Positions 5,992 through 12,944 are shown, counted from the stretch's first letter. The stretch: 13,214 nucleotides of DNA from DASVHS01 sp036390755 (GCA_036390755.1 DASWBH010000355.1:1-13214); one strand, 5' to 3'. The notes: a model not told the origin generated them from the letters alone. Numbers and translations: made by a program.

Positions 5992-7682
5992 CCGGCGCGT
6001 TCGCGCTCGTCGCGTTCCAGACGTTCTGGAACCGGCTTGTGGCCCGCGTGCGCAAGCTGCGGCAGCCGCGCTACCTGGCCGGCGGAATCGCCGCGGCGCT
6101 CTACTTCTGGTTCGTGATTTTTCGCAACGCGCACCGCCACGGCTTCTCGTCGAGCGGCGGACATGTCCTTCCTCTGCAGATCGAGCTGATGAGCCTCGTC
6201 GTCCTGACGATCATGATCCTGGCGTGGGCACTTCCCGCCGACACGGGGGGACTCGATTTCACGGAGGCGGAAGTGGCGTTTCTGTTTCCCGCGCCGCTGT
6301 CGCGCCGCCAGCTCCTGCTCTACAAGGTGATCCGCTCGCAGCCGTCGACTCTCATGACCGCGCTCGTGATGAGCGTGTTCGCACTGCACGGCAACTTCGC
6401 CGGACTCTGGTTCGCCTTCAGCACCCTCGGGATTTACTTCATGCTGGTGTCGCTCGGCCGTGCGCGCCTCCGTCTCGCGGGCATCAACGTGATCTGGCGA
6501 ATCGCCGGCGTCATCCTGATGCTCGCCGCGCTGTCGTACGCGGCGACGCTCTCGTTTCCGTCGATGCCCGCCGACTTTCTGTCGTTGAACGGTGCGCAGC
6601 CGTCGAGCGCTCTCCACGCAGGCTGGGTCGGCGCGCTTCTGCTCGTGCCGCGCCTGTTCGTCACTGCCGTGTTTCCTCCCGACGTGCGCAGCTTCGCGTT
6701 GTCCGCCGCAGCGCTGTTCGCTCTCGCCGCCGTCTTCTTTTTGGGAGCGATCCGGTTGAACGTCTCGTTCGAGGAGGCATCGGTGGCGGTTTCGCGCCGC
6801 AAAGCCGCGCGCCGCAATCGGCTCATCGGCCGCCGATCCGGCACGCACGTCATGTTCCAGCGGATCGGGCCGCCGTTCCGGCTCGCCGAGTCGGGGCCGG
6901 CCGAGACGGCGATCGTGTGGAAGAACGTGATCGCGCTGCTGCGGATCTCGCTGGCGTGGGTGGTTATCCTCACCGTCGTGCTTGTCGTCGCGGTCATCGC
7001 CGGAATCGCGTGGCCGGTGCCGCAGACGCGGGTGAGTTTCGCGTTCCTGCTCGCCGCGCTCGCCGGAGTGTTCCCGCTGATCGGTCCGAACATCTTCACG
7101 AACGATCTGCGCCTCGATTTGTCGCGGATCGAGGTCCTCAAGAGCTACCCGATCGCCGGAGATCGCCTTGTGGCCGCCGAGATCGCCGCGCCGCTGGCGG
7201 TGATTTCTCTGTTCGAGATCGCGTTCCTCGGAGCTGCGTCCATGCTGGTCAATCTCGTCGGCGCGCCGGTGCGAATGCAGCTGCTCGCGAATCCGCAGTT
7301 CATCGTGGTGGCGCTGCTGTTCGCGGTGCCGGTGTGTGCGCTGCAACTCCTCATCAGGAATGCCGTCCCGGTGGTGTTCCCGGGCTGGGCGACGCGGCCA
7401 CGCGAAGATCCGCGCGGCTTTCTGATGGTGGGCCAGCGGCTGGTCATCATGGCCGGCAACCTCTTTGTGCTTTTCGGCGCGCTCCTGCCGGCCGCGGTCG
7501 TCTTTGCGCCGTCGCTCTGGCTCGCTATGCACTTCTTTTCCGGAAGTCCCGGGCTGATGGCAGTGGCAACGCTTCCGGCGATCGCGCTCATCGTCGTGGA
7601 GGTGTGGATGGGCACGCAGATGCTCGGGTCGCAGTTCGAGAGACTGGACATTTCGGCGGACCTCGACACGATCGCCGTCTGA
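5988..7682 (+). CDS. ABC exporter permease (large, ABC-2/EcsB-like)
   Basis: A 564-residue integral membrane protein that should pair with the ATPase just upstream. About six hydrophobic segments in the N-terminal half and about six in the C-terminal half are separated by a basic cytoplasmic stretch (SVAVSRRKAARRNRLIGRR, near residue 265-285). A conserved-looking motif FPAPLSRRQLLLYKVI follows the second or third membrane segment; FP-P-SRR motifs at this place are typical of exporter permeases partnered with EcsA-like ATPases. Start ATG 5988 overlaps the ATPase stop; an earlier reading would lie inside the ATPase gene. Its length exceeds EcsB (about 400 residues) and fits the group annotated 'putative ABC exporter'. 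Substrate unknown. It converges on yraN with five bases between the stop codons. Confidence 0.85.
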   Translation: MTGAFALVAFQTFWNRLVARVRKLRQPRYLAGGIAAALYFWFVIFRNAHRHGFSSSGGHVLPLQIELMSLVVLTIMILAWALPADTGGLDFTEAEVAFLFPAPLSRRQLLLYKVIRSQPSTLMTALVMSVFALHGNFAGLWFAFSTLGIYFMLVSLGRARLRLAGINVIWRIAGVILMLAALSYAATLSFPSMPADFLSLNGAQPSSALHAGWVGALLLVPRLFVTAVFPPDVRSFALSAAALFALAAVFFLGAIRLNVSFEEASVAVSRRKAARRNRLIGRRSGTHVMFQRIGPPFRLAESGPAETAIVWKNVIALLRISLAWVVILTVVLVVAVIAGIAWPVPQTRVSFAFLLAALAGVFPLIGPNIFTNDLRLDLSRIEVLKSYPIAGDRLVAAEIAAPLAVISLFEIAFLGAASMLVNLVGAPVRMQLLANPQFIVVALLFAVPVCALQLLIRNAVPVVFPGWATRPREDPRGFLMVGQRLVIMAGNLFVLFGALLPAAVVFAPSLWLAMHFFSGSPGLMAVATLPAIALIVVEVWMGTQMLGSQFERLDISADLDTIAV

Positions 7683-7697
7683 GAGGGTCATCCCCTC
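7683..7697. other. Short hairpin at the permease/yraN convergent junction
   Basis: GAGGG (7683-7687) and CCCTC (7693-7697) can pair around a 5-base loop, spanning the end of yraN. It is short and has no T-run on either strand, so its value as a bidirectional terminator is doubtful. Confidence 0.3.
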
Positions 7698-8101
7698 CAC
7701 TTCCACGGCCGCCTCGCATCGCTCACTGGCCGGAACGCGTCGGGATAGTGGCTGACGACGAACCGCCGGCCGTTCCAGTAGAGCGACAGCACGTCATAGC
7801 GGATCTGCACGTGGTGGTCCCCGACGTACTCCGATGCCAGTCTGATCAGCCGTTCGCGCTTCGTCCTGTCGACAGCGTCGTGCCCTTCTCCTGCCGCGAG
7901 CGACTGCCGGGTCTTCACCTCCGCGATCACGACCGTGCGGCCGCGGCGGACGACGAGGTCGATCTCGCCGGAGCGCAGCCGGAGATTGCGCTCGACGATG
8001 CGATAGCCGCGCAGCCGGTAGAACCACGCGGCGCGGCGCTCGCCGGCCCGGCCGAGCTTCGCGGTCGCGATTGAGCGGCGCATCAGCACGGACGCGATCA
8101 T
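7688..8101 (-). CDS. yraN: YraN/UPF0102 family putative endonuclease
   Basis: A 137-residue protein of the UPF0102 (YraN) family, which has a restriction-endonuclease-like fold. The sequence shows the family's LGRAGE motif (16-21), GYRIVERNLR, and the putative nuclease core GEIDLVVRRG...VIAEVKTR with Asp48, Glu61 and Lys63 as the D-ExK metal site. The C-terminal YVGDHHVQIRYDVLSLYW is the usual RFDVI region. Cellular role is not firmly established; relatives are linked to DNA processing. Start ATG 8101 overlaps the stop of the upstream glycosyltransferase gene (ATGA, 8098-8101 on the minus strand), so it is probably translated by coupling as the last gene of the mutL unit. An internal Met7 is an alternative start. 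Sharing a unit with mutL fits a DNA-maintenance role but does not prove it. Confidence 0.93.
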   Translation of the reverse strand: MIASVLMRRSIATAKLGRAGERRAAWFYRLRGYRIVERNLRLRSGEIDLVVRRGRTVVIAEVKTRQSLAAGEGHDAVDRTKRERLIRLASEYVGDHHVQIRYDVLSLYWNGRRFVVSHYPDAFRPVSDARRPWKWRG

Positions 8102-9381
8102 GCCGCCGCCGGCTCGACTTGCGGCGAACTTCTACTCCGCGTGGACGCACTGGCGGCGATGTCGAGCGCCAGGACCGGCGTCATGAGTACGCGCGGCGCG
8201 GACGAGGCGATCCACCAGGCCGGATCGCCGGCGTGGATGTAGAAGTAGATGGCGGCAAGAATCGTCAGCGCGGCCACGAGCAGCGGAAACGCCGCGCGGC
8301 GCCAGTCGCCGGTCGCGACGAACAGCAGCGGAGCAATCCACGGAATCCAGAATGCCTCGTATGACGCCGCCGATCCCATCAGGCCGAGCGTGCGCGGCAG
8401 CACTTCCGGATGAATCGGGAAGCGGCCCGCGGCTGCGTACATGTCGAGCACGCCGGCGACGCTGATGTAGAGCGTCCACGCCGCGACGAGCGCCGCCGCC
8501 GGCGCGGCCATGATCGCGGCGCGTTTCCACTCGCGCGGGCGAACGGACACGAGCGCGACGATCACGGCGATGGCGAAGGTCGTCCCTTCGATCTTCGTCC
8601 ACACGGCGCCGGCGAGGCCGATCGCAGCGAGCGTTGTCTGTGCGCGGGGGTCCTCAACGAACGCGAGCGCGGCGAGCGCGATCGCCTCGAAGAACACGAG
8701 CAAAGGGTCCGCCGCGCCGGCCGCGTATCCGACGAGCATCGCCTGCGCGAGCGTCACGACCGTCAGCACCGTCAGCGCTCCTTTTCCGCCGAGCGCACGC
8801 ACGACCGCGGCGATGCCGGCCAGCAGCAGCGGCCCCGACAGAACCGCCGCCCACCAGGCGAACCGGCGCGAGACGACCATCGACCACGCGTAAAGCAGCG
8901 GTACGAGCGGCGGATAGTCGGGATGCATCGAGTAAAAGTCGCGATTGCGGAGGAAGTCCGCGTCGATCCCGCCGGCGCGCGCGAAGCGGACGCCTTTCGG
9001 ACCCCAGAAGTAGTGAAGGTCGCCGGAGCTCTCGCGCGCGTCGACAGCGGCGTAGGCGGCGAGGACGAGCAGCAGCACGATCGCGATGTCGGCCACGATG
9101 TTGCGCGAACGCACTTCGCGCGATTCCGCGCGCGTGCGGGCGACCGCAACGATTCCCGCCACAGCGATGATGCCGAGAATCAGGAAGAGGGTCGTGTGGC
9201 TCCAGCGGATTCCGAGGATCGACATCGTGAACATCACGACGCCGGTGACGAGCGCGCCCGCGGCGGCAGCGATCGCGATCCGCGCGGCGGCGTCGAGCCG
9301 GCGCACGAAGTCAATGCGCCACGTCCACAGGCCGAAGAGCGGCAGCAGCAGCCAGGCCACGAGTCCGAGAAGCGTCGTCAT
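8098..9381 (-). CDS. Multi-pass membrane protein, GT-C-like glycosyltransferase
   Basis: A 427-residue polytopic protein with roughly ten or more membrane helices, the first near residues 4-22, 33-57, 62-82 and 96-113. After the fourth comes an extracytoplasmic loop with acidic residues (Asp114 in DARESSGD, Asp121) and FWGPK, then HPDYPPLVPLLYAW at 153-166. An acidic first loop followed by a PDYPPL-type motif is characteristic of GT-C glycosyltransferases that use polyprenyl-phosphate sugars (the GT39/GT87/ArnT-like group). The likely role is transfer of a sugar to a lipid or protein on the outer face of the membrane; acceptor and sugar are unknown. The start overlaps the stop of the upstream small gene (ATGA, 9378-9381), and its own stop overlaps yraN in the same way. 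The family assignment is from motif pattern only. Confidence 0.75.
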   Translation of the reverse strand: MTTLLGLVAWLLLPLFGLWTWRIDFVRRLDAAARIAIAAAAGALVTGVVMFTMSILGIRWSHTTLFLILGIIAVAGIVAVARTRAESREVRSRNIVADIAIVLLLVLAAYAAVDARESSGDLHYFWGPKGVRFARAGGIDADFLRNRDFYSMHPDYPPLVPLLYAWSMVVSRRFAWWAAVLSGPLLLAGIAAVVRALGGKGALTVLTVVTLAQAMLVGYAAGAADPLLVFFEAIALAALAFVEDPRAQTTLAAIGLAGAVWTKIEGTTFAIAVIVALVSVRPREWKRAAIMAAPAAALVAAWTLYISVAGVLDMYAAAGRFPIHPEVLPRTLGLMGSAASYEAFWIPWIAPLLFVATGDWRRAAFPLLVAALTILAAIYFYIHAGDPAWWIASSAPRVLMTPVLALDIAASASTRSRSSPQVEPAAA

Positions 9382-9782
9382 TTCTGCAGCGTGTAGAGGC
9401 TCCCTTCCGCGAAGCTCTGTACGAGGCGGTACGACCGATCGTCGAGCGGCCCGCGAATCGTGATCACGTACTCCGCACGAACGCCGGAGCCCGGCGCGAC
9501 GACGCGCTGGTAGGGCAGAAGTCCGACGGCCGTGTCGGCGTGCGTCGTGTCGTCGTTCGGTTTCTCCGACGGTTTGATGATCGTCACGGTCGCGCCGCGC
9601 GGCATGAGCGGTGCGGCGGCGGCGCAGACGCGGATGTCGTCGATCGTAGGATGCCGCTCGCGAGCGACGTGGTCGTACACCGTGGCGGGCCGCGCGAAGT
9701 ACGGTCCTCCGCGCCGCGCGATCGTGCCGATCATCGCGGCGGCTACAGTCGCGGCGGCGATGTATGCGACGGTCTCACGCAT
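9378..9782 (-). CDS. Membrane-anchored hypothetical protein
   Basis: A 134-residue protein I do not recognise. Residues ~4-21 form one hydrophobic helix (signal anchor or uncleaved signal), followed by a ~110-residue soluble domain with motifs HPTIDDIRVCAAAAPLMPRG and LLPYQRVVAPGSG, probably outside the cytoplasm. Its start codon directly follows the mutL stop (TGAATG on the minus strand) and its stop overlaps the glycosyltransferase start, so it is almost certainly co-translated with both. Soluble single-pass proteins sitting beside GT-C enzymes can be accessory subunits, which is the best guess here. The tight junctions and conserved-looking reading frame support a real gene. Confidence 0.75.
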   Translation of the reverse strand: MRETVAYIAAATVAAAMIGTIARRGGPYFARPATVYDHVARERHPTIDDIRVCAAAAPLMPRGATVTIIKPSEKPNDDTTHADTAVGLLPYQRVVAPGSGVRAEYVITIRGPLDDRSYRLVQSFAEGSLYTLQK

Positions 9783-11573
9783 TCACTTGCGGTGGAAGTG
9801 CCGCTCGATATCGAGGTGCTTGATGTCGACGATGATCGGCCGCCCGTGCGGACACGCATACGGATTCGAAGAATCGAGCAGCTCGGCGGTGAGGCGCGCC
9901 ATCTCCTCGCCGGAGAGTGGCCGGTGGACCTTGATGGCGGCCTGGCAGGCCAGGGAGGCGCAGATGCGCCCACGCACGTGATCGACGTGCGAAGCCTTGT
10001 CGTCGATCGACGCGTCGATCAGCTTTCGCAGGAACGCGTCGAGATCGTTCCGCACCAGCTCCGGCGGCAGCGCGGAGATCGCAAACGTACTTCCGGAGAA
10101 CCGCTCGATGTCGAAGCCGACCGCGTGCAACTCGTCGAGGTGGGACTCGAGCACCGCCGTCTCCGCAGCGCCCCCCTCGTAGAGAATCGGCGAGAGGAGC
10201 TGCTGCGACGCCGGACGGCCGTTCGATACCCGCTCGAAATAGCGGTCGTACAGCACTCGCTCGTGCGCGACGTGCTGGTCGACCAGCCGCAGTCCGCCGG
10301 GCGTGTCGAGAAGGATGTAGCTGAGGCGGTACTGGCCGATCACGCGGCCCTGCAGGTCGCCCAGATCGGGAGCGGGGGGCTGCTCGTCCACAACCGGAGC
10401 AGCGAGCGCGGCGCTCTGGGCGGGACGCGGAGGCTGCACCACCGCCGTGCGTTGAAACAGCGGCGTGAATTGCGGCGTCGCTGCCGGGACGTCGTATCGC
10501 TGCGGTGCGAAGAGCGGCTGAGGTTCGGGACTGCCGAGTGTCGCGTCTTCCGTCAGTGGCGCGTCGCGAAGAAGCGCCGCTCCTTCTTCCGCGCCGCCGA
10601 GGGCGCGCTTGATGGCGTGCTCGACGAGGACGTGCATGGGTCCGGAGTCGCGGAAGCGCACTTCGGTCTTCGCCGGATGCACGTTCACATCGACCATCTC
10701 CGGCGCGACCTCGGCGAAGAGCACGATGGCCGGATAGCCCTCAAAGTCGAACGCTTCGCAGGCGCGATTGGCGGCATGCGTGAGGACGCGGTCCTTCACG
10801 AGCCGGCCGTTTACGAAGAAGTACTGATTGCGACGGCTGCCGAAGCGCAGCCCTCGCGTGACGAATCCGCGCACGGCCGCGCCGTCGAGCTCTCCATCGA
10901 TCGGCGCGAGATGCCCCACGGAATCGCTGCCGATGACCTGCACGACGCGATCGAGCGGCGAAGCAGCCGGCGGCAGGTCGAGGACGATGCGCCCGTTGTG
11001 CTCGAGGCGGAACGCGCACGACGGCAGCGACAGCGCGTACGAAGAGACGACCGTGACGATGAAGCGGAACTCGGCGTCGGCGCCGCGCAGAAACTTGCGC
11101 CGTGCGGGGACGTTCTCGAAAAGCTCGGCCACGCGCACGGTCGTGCCGCGGTCGCGCGCCGCCGGCCGCACGCTGCGCTCGCCTGTCAGCGGATCGCACG
11201 CGATCTCGATGGCGTGATCGCCGGCGCCGTCGAACGTCGTCAGCGAAAAGCGCGACACGCTCGCAATCGACGGCAGCGCCTCTCCGCGAAAGCCGAGCGT
11301 GCGCACGCGCGCGAGATCGCCGAAGTCGCGGATCTTCGAGGTGGCGTGACGCTCGATCGCCAGCACGGCGTCGTCGGCGGACATGCCGCAGCCGTCGTCG
11401 CGCACTTCGATCAGCTTCCGGCCGCCCGCCTCGAGGATCACATCGATCGTCGCTGTGCCGGCGTCGATCGCGTTCTCGATGAGCTCCTTGACGACCGAGG
11501 ACGGCCGCTCGACGACTTCCCCCGCCGCGATCTGATTGACGAGCTCGGAAGGGAGGAGAGCGACTCGGGGCAT
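9783..11573 (-). CDS. mutL: DNA mismatch repair protein MutL, endonuclease type
   Basis: A 596-residue mismatch-repair protein that couples MutS mismatch recognition to strand incision. The N-terminal GHKL ATPase has IAAGEVVERP, KELIENAIDAG (with the catalytic Glu and Mg-binding Asn), DDGCGM and TLGFRGEALPSIASV. The middle linker (about residues 330-410) is Pro/Ala-rich. The C-terminal domain has DQHVAHERVLYD at 432-443, ACQAAIK at 542-548 and CPHGRP at 574-579, the metal-binding motifs of MutL proteins with intrinsic nicking activity. The last position of the DQHA-X2-E-X4-E motif is Asp443 instead of Glu, a conservative change. This type occurs in bacteria without MutH. It begins a four-gene minus-strand unit. 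No Shine-Dalgarno sequence precedes ATG 11573; a CATAAT hexamer six bases upstream suggests a leaderless message. Confidence 0.97.
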   Translation of the reverse strand: MPRVALLPSELVNQIAAGEVVERPSSVVKELIENAIDAGTATIDVILEAGGRKLIEVRDDGCGMSADDAVLAIERHATSKIRDFGDLARVRTLGFRGEALPSIASVSRFSLTTFDGAGDHAIEIACDPLTGERSVRPAARDRGTTVRVAELFENVPARRKFLRGADAEFRFIVTVVSSYALSLPSCAFRLEHNGRIVLDLPPAASPLDRVVQVIGSDSVGHLAPIDGELDGAAVRGFVTRGLRFGSRRNQYFFVNGRLVKDRVLTHAANRACEAFDFEGYPAIVLFAEVAPEMVDVNVHPAKTEVRFRDSGPMHVLVEHAIKRALGGAEEGAALLRDAPLTEDATLGSPEPQPLFAPQRYDVPAATPQFTPLFQRTAVVQPPRPAQSAALAAPVVDEQPPAPDLGDLQGRVIGQYRLSYILLDTPGGLRLVDQHVAHERVLYDRYFERVSNGRPASQQLLSPILYEGGAAETAVLESHLDELHAVGFDIERFSGSTFAISALPPELVRNDLDAFLRKLIDASIDDKASHVDHVRGRICASLACQAAIKVHRPLSGEEMARLTAELLDSSNPYACPHGRPIIVDIKHLDIERHFHRK

Positions 11574-11579
11574 CGTGTG

Positions 11580-11585
11580 ATTATG
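11580..11585 (-). promoter_or_regulatory. Candidate -10 element of mutL (leaderless layout)
   Basis: On the minus strand CATAAT (five of six matches to TATAAT) is followed by six bases and then ATG 11573. There is no Shine-Dalgarno sequence between them and no strong -35. Confidence 0.45.
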
Positions 11586-11594
11586 CGGCGACAG

Positions 11595-11680
11595 TGCAAA
11601 ATGCAGAATGAAAAATGGGAAAAGAGTGGTGATAATTAGGAATCGTTTTTAATTTTTAATTCTGCATTTTGCATTCTCCG
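11595..11680. repeat. AT-rich palindromic element made of 7-bp units
   Basis: The stretch is strikingly AT-rich against its GC-rich surroundings. The left half reads in heptamers TGCAAAA, TGCAGAA, TGAAAAA, TGGGAAA (11595-11622). The right half reads TTTTTAA, TTTTTAA, TTCTGCA, TTTTGCA, TTCTCCG (11646-11680). Bases 11595-11616 and 11652-11673 are reverse complements at 21 of 22 positions, around a 35-base centre. It fills the gap between the end of the oxidoreductase gene and the start of mutL. It may act as a transcription end for the oxidoreductase message; it could also be a dispersed REP- or MITE-like repeat. There is no coding content. Confidence 0.9.
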
Positions 11681-11682
11681 CT

Positions 11683-12711
11683 TTAAACCTCCATCACGAT
11701 TTTCCCGAAGGCCTCCCTCGCCTCCAGAATGCGGTGCCCTTCCGCAATCTGCGAGAGCGGCAGCACGCGGTCGACGACCGGCCGGAGGCGTCCGGCGGCG
11801 ACGTGCTTCATGATCTCATGCAGCTCGGCGAGGCTACCCATCGTAGAGCCGAGTATCGAGAGGAGCTTGAAGAAGACCAGGCGGAGATTGAGCGTGACCT
11901 CGCCGCCGGTGGTCGCGCCGCAGGTGACGAGCCGCCCGCCGCGCGCGAGCGCGCGCATCGATCGGTCGAACGTGTCCGCGCCCACGTGCTCGACGACGAC
12001 GTCCACGCCGCGCTTACCGGTGAGCGTGCGCACTTCGGCGAGAAAGTCGGTCGTGCGGTACTCGATTGCCGCGTCCGCGCCGAGCTCGCGCGCACGAGCC
12101 GCCTTCTCCGGCGACCCGGCCGTGGCGTAGACGGTCGCGCTCCACAGCTTCGCGATCTGAATCGCCGCGCTCCCGACGCCCGACCCTCCCGCGTGCACGA
12201 GCACCGTCTCGCCCGGACGGAGCTGCGCGCGCGCCACGAGCATGTGCCACGCCGTCTGCATGTCCAGCGGCAGCGCCGCAGCCTCGGCGAACGACAGCTT
12301 CGGCGGCTTGCGCACCAGATTGCGGATCGGCGCGATCATGCGCTCGGCCGCGCCGCCGTTCGCGGACTCGCCGAAGATCCCGAACCTCGCACACAGCGGA
12401 TCGTTGCCGGAAAGGCAGGCCACGCAATGACCGCACGAGAATCCGGGAGCGACGATGACCTCGTCGCCGGCCGACCATCCGAGGTCGTTCGGCTCGATCT
12501 GTTCGATGGTGCCGGCGACCTCCGCGCCGGCGATCAGCGGCAGCGGGAACTTGTGTCCCGGCACGCCGCGGCGCACCCACACGTCGAGATGGTTGAGCGC
12601 GACAGCGCGCACGCGCACGATCGCGTATCCGGGCCGTGGCTGCGGATCGGGAACTTCAGACAACTCGAGCGTCTCGGGGCCGCCGTGCTCGCGAACGACG
12701 ACTGCTTTCAT
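11683..12711 (-). CDS. MDR-superfamily NAD(P)-dependent quinone oxidoreductase/zinc-binding dehydrogenase
   Basis: A 342-residue medium-chain dehydrogenase/reductase. The N-terminal GroES-like domain holds NHLDVWVRRG (40-49) and four cysteines at 93, 96, 99 and 107 (CGHCVACLSGNDPLC), the structural zinc lobe. The Rossmann domain has HAGGSGVGSAAIQIAK from residue 173, then ARELGADAAIEYRT and RGGRLVTCGATTG. The catalytic zinc ligands of true alcohol dehydrogenases are not evident: Asn40 lies where the Cys is expected and GAE (62-64) replaces GHE. This points to a quinone-oxidoreductase-like or enoyl-reductase reaction rather than alcohol oxidation. ATG 12711 gives the usual family N-terminus (MKAVVVREHGGPETLEL); an in-frame ATG at 12762 would add 17 unlikely residues. 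TACAAT lies eight bases before ATG with no Shine-Dalgarno sequence. Substrate unknown. Confidence 0.92.
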   Translation of the reverse strand: MKAVVVREHGGPETLELSEVPDPQPRPGYAIVRVRAVALNHLDVWVRRGVPGHKFPLPLIAGAEVAGTIEQIEPNDLGWSAGDEVIVAPGFSCGHCVACLSGNDPLCARFGIFGESANGGAAERMIAPIRNLVRKPPKLSFAEAAALPLDMQTAWHMLVARAQLRPGETVLVHAGGSGVGSAAIQIAKLWSATVYATAGSPEKAARARELGADAAIEYRTTDFLAEVRTLTGKRGVDVVVEHVGADTFDRSMRALARGGRLVTCGATTGGEVTLNLRLVFFKLLSILGSTMGSLAELHEIMKHVAAGRLRPVVDRVLPLSQIAEGHRILEAREAFGKIVMEV

Positions 12712-12719
12712 GGCGGCGC

Positions 12720-12725
12720 ATTGTA
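12720..12725 (-). promoter_or_regulatory. Candidate -10 element of the MDR oxidoreductase gene (leaderless layout)
   Basis: On the minus strand TACAAT (five of six matches) is followed by eight bases (GCGCCGCC) and ATG 12711, with no ribosome binding site. The -35 region is weak. Confidence 0.45.
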
Positions 12726-12754
12726 TGAGCGCAATTGGATCCGCGCTCGAGTAC

Positions 12755-12770
12755 AGGCACATCCGTTGCT
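12755..12770 (+). promoter_or_regulatory. Candidate sigma54 promoter before the small membrane protein
   Basis: AGGCAC (12755-12760) and TTGCT (12766-12770) match the sigma54 consensus TGGCAC-N5-TTGCW with one mismatch in the -24 box. GG (12756-12757) and GC (12768-12769) are exactly 10 bases apart. The start is expected near 12781, between the divergent oxidoreductase promoter and the small gene at 12786/12807. Confidence 0.5.
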
Positions 12771-12785
12771 GCCGGATCGAGATCG

Positions 12786-12944
12786 ATGGCTCGCCGGATC
12801 AGCGCCATGCTCGGGATCGTCGTGATCGTCGGGCTCGCTTTGCTGTTGATGTGGCGCGTGTATCTGCACCATCGCGCCGCGGGCGACGATGAGGACGTTC
12901 CGGGCGTGATTGCATCAGCCACGGTCGCGCGCGTCGTCGCGTAA
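12786..12944 (+). CDS. Small single-pass membrane protein, hypothetical
   Basis: A 52-residue reading frame from ATG 12786: a short basic N-terminus (MARRISAM), one strong hydrophobic helix (LGIVVIVGLALLLMW, ~9-23), a basic stop-transfer (RVYLHHR), then an acidic tail (GDDEDVPG). Not recognised as a known family. The basic start favours a cytoplasmic N-terminus. ATG 12807 is an alternative start that gives 45 residues and leaves a ~26-base leader after the sigma54 start predicted near 12781. Support comes from the coherent membrane-protein layout and the promoter-like sequence upstream; against it are the small size and lack of a clear Shine-Dalgarno sequence. Confidence 0.45.
   Translation: MARRISAMLGIVVIVGLALLLMWRVYLHHRAAGDDEDVPGVIASATVARVVA

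Noticed and set aside
5958..7706. A 582-codon minus-strand frame opposite the ABC permease
   Set aside because: Rich in Arg, His, Glu and Gln with no domain; the plus-strand membrane protein is coherent.
8410..9396. A 328-codon plus-strand frame opposite the glycosyltransferase
   Set aside because: Low-complexity Arg/Glu/Asp/His composition, typical of the complement of a hydrophobic membrane protein gene.
9540..11639. A 699-codon plus-strand frame opposite mutL
   Set aside because: It is antisense to a clear mutL, Arg/His/Asp-rich, and extends into the AT-rich palindrome; no start signal or motif.
11595..11680. The repeat units as a CRISPR array
   Set aside because: Units are only 7 bases, contiguous without spacers, and arranged as an inverted pair; no cas genes are present.
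11734..12825. A 363-codon plus-strand frame opposite the oxidoreductase
   Set aside because: No motifs, charged low-complexity composition, and the MDR enzyme on the other strand is unambiguous.
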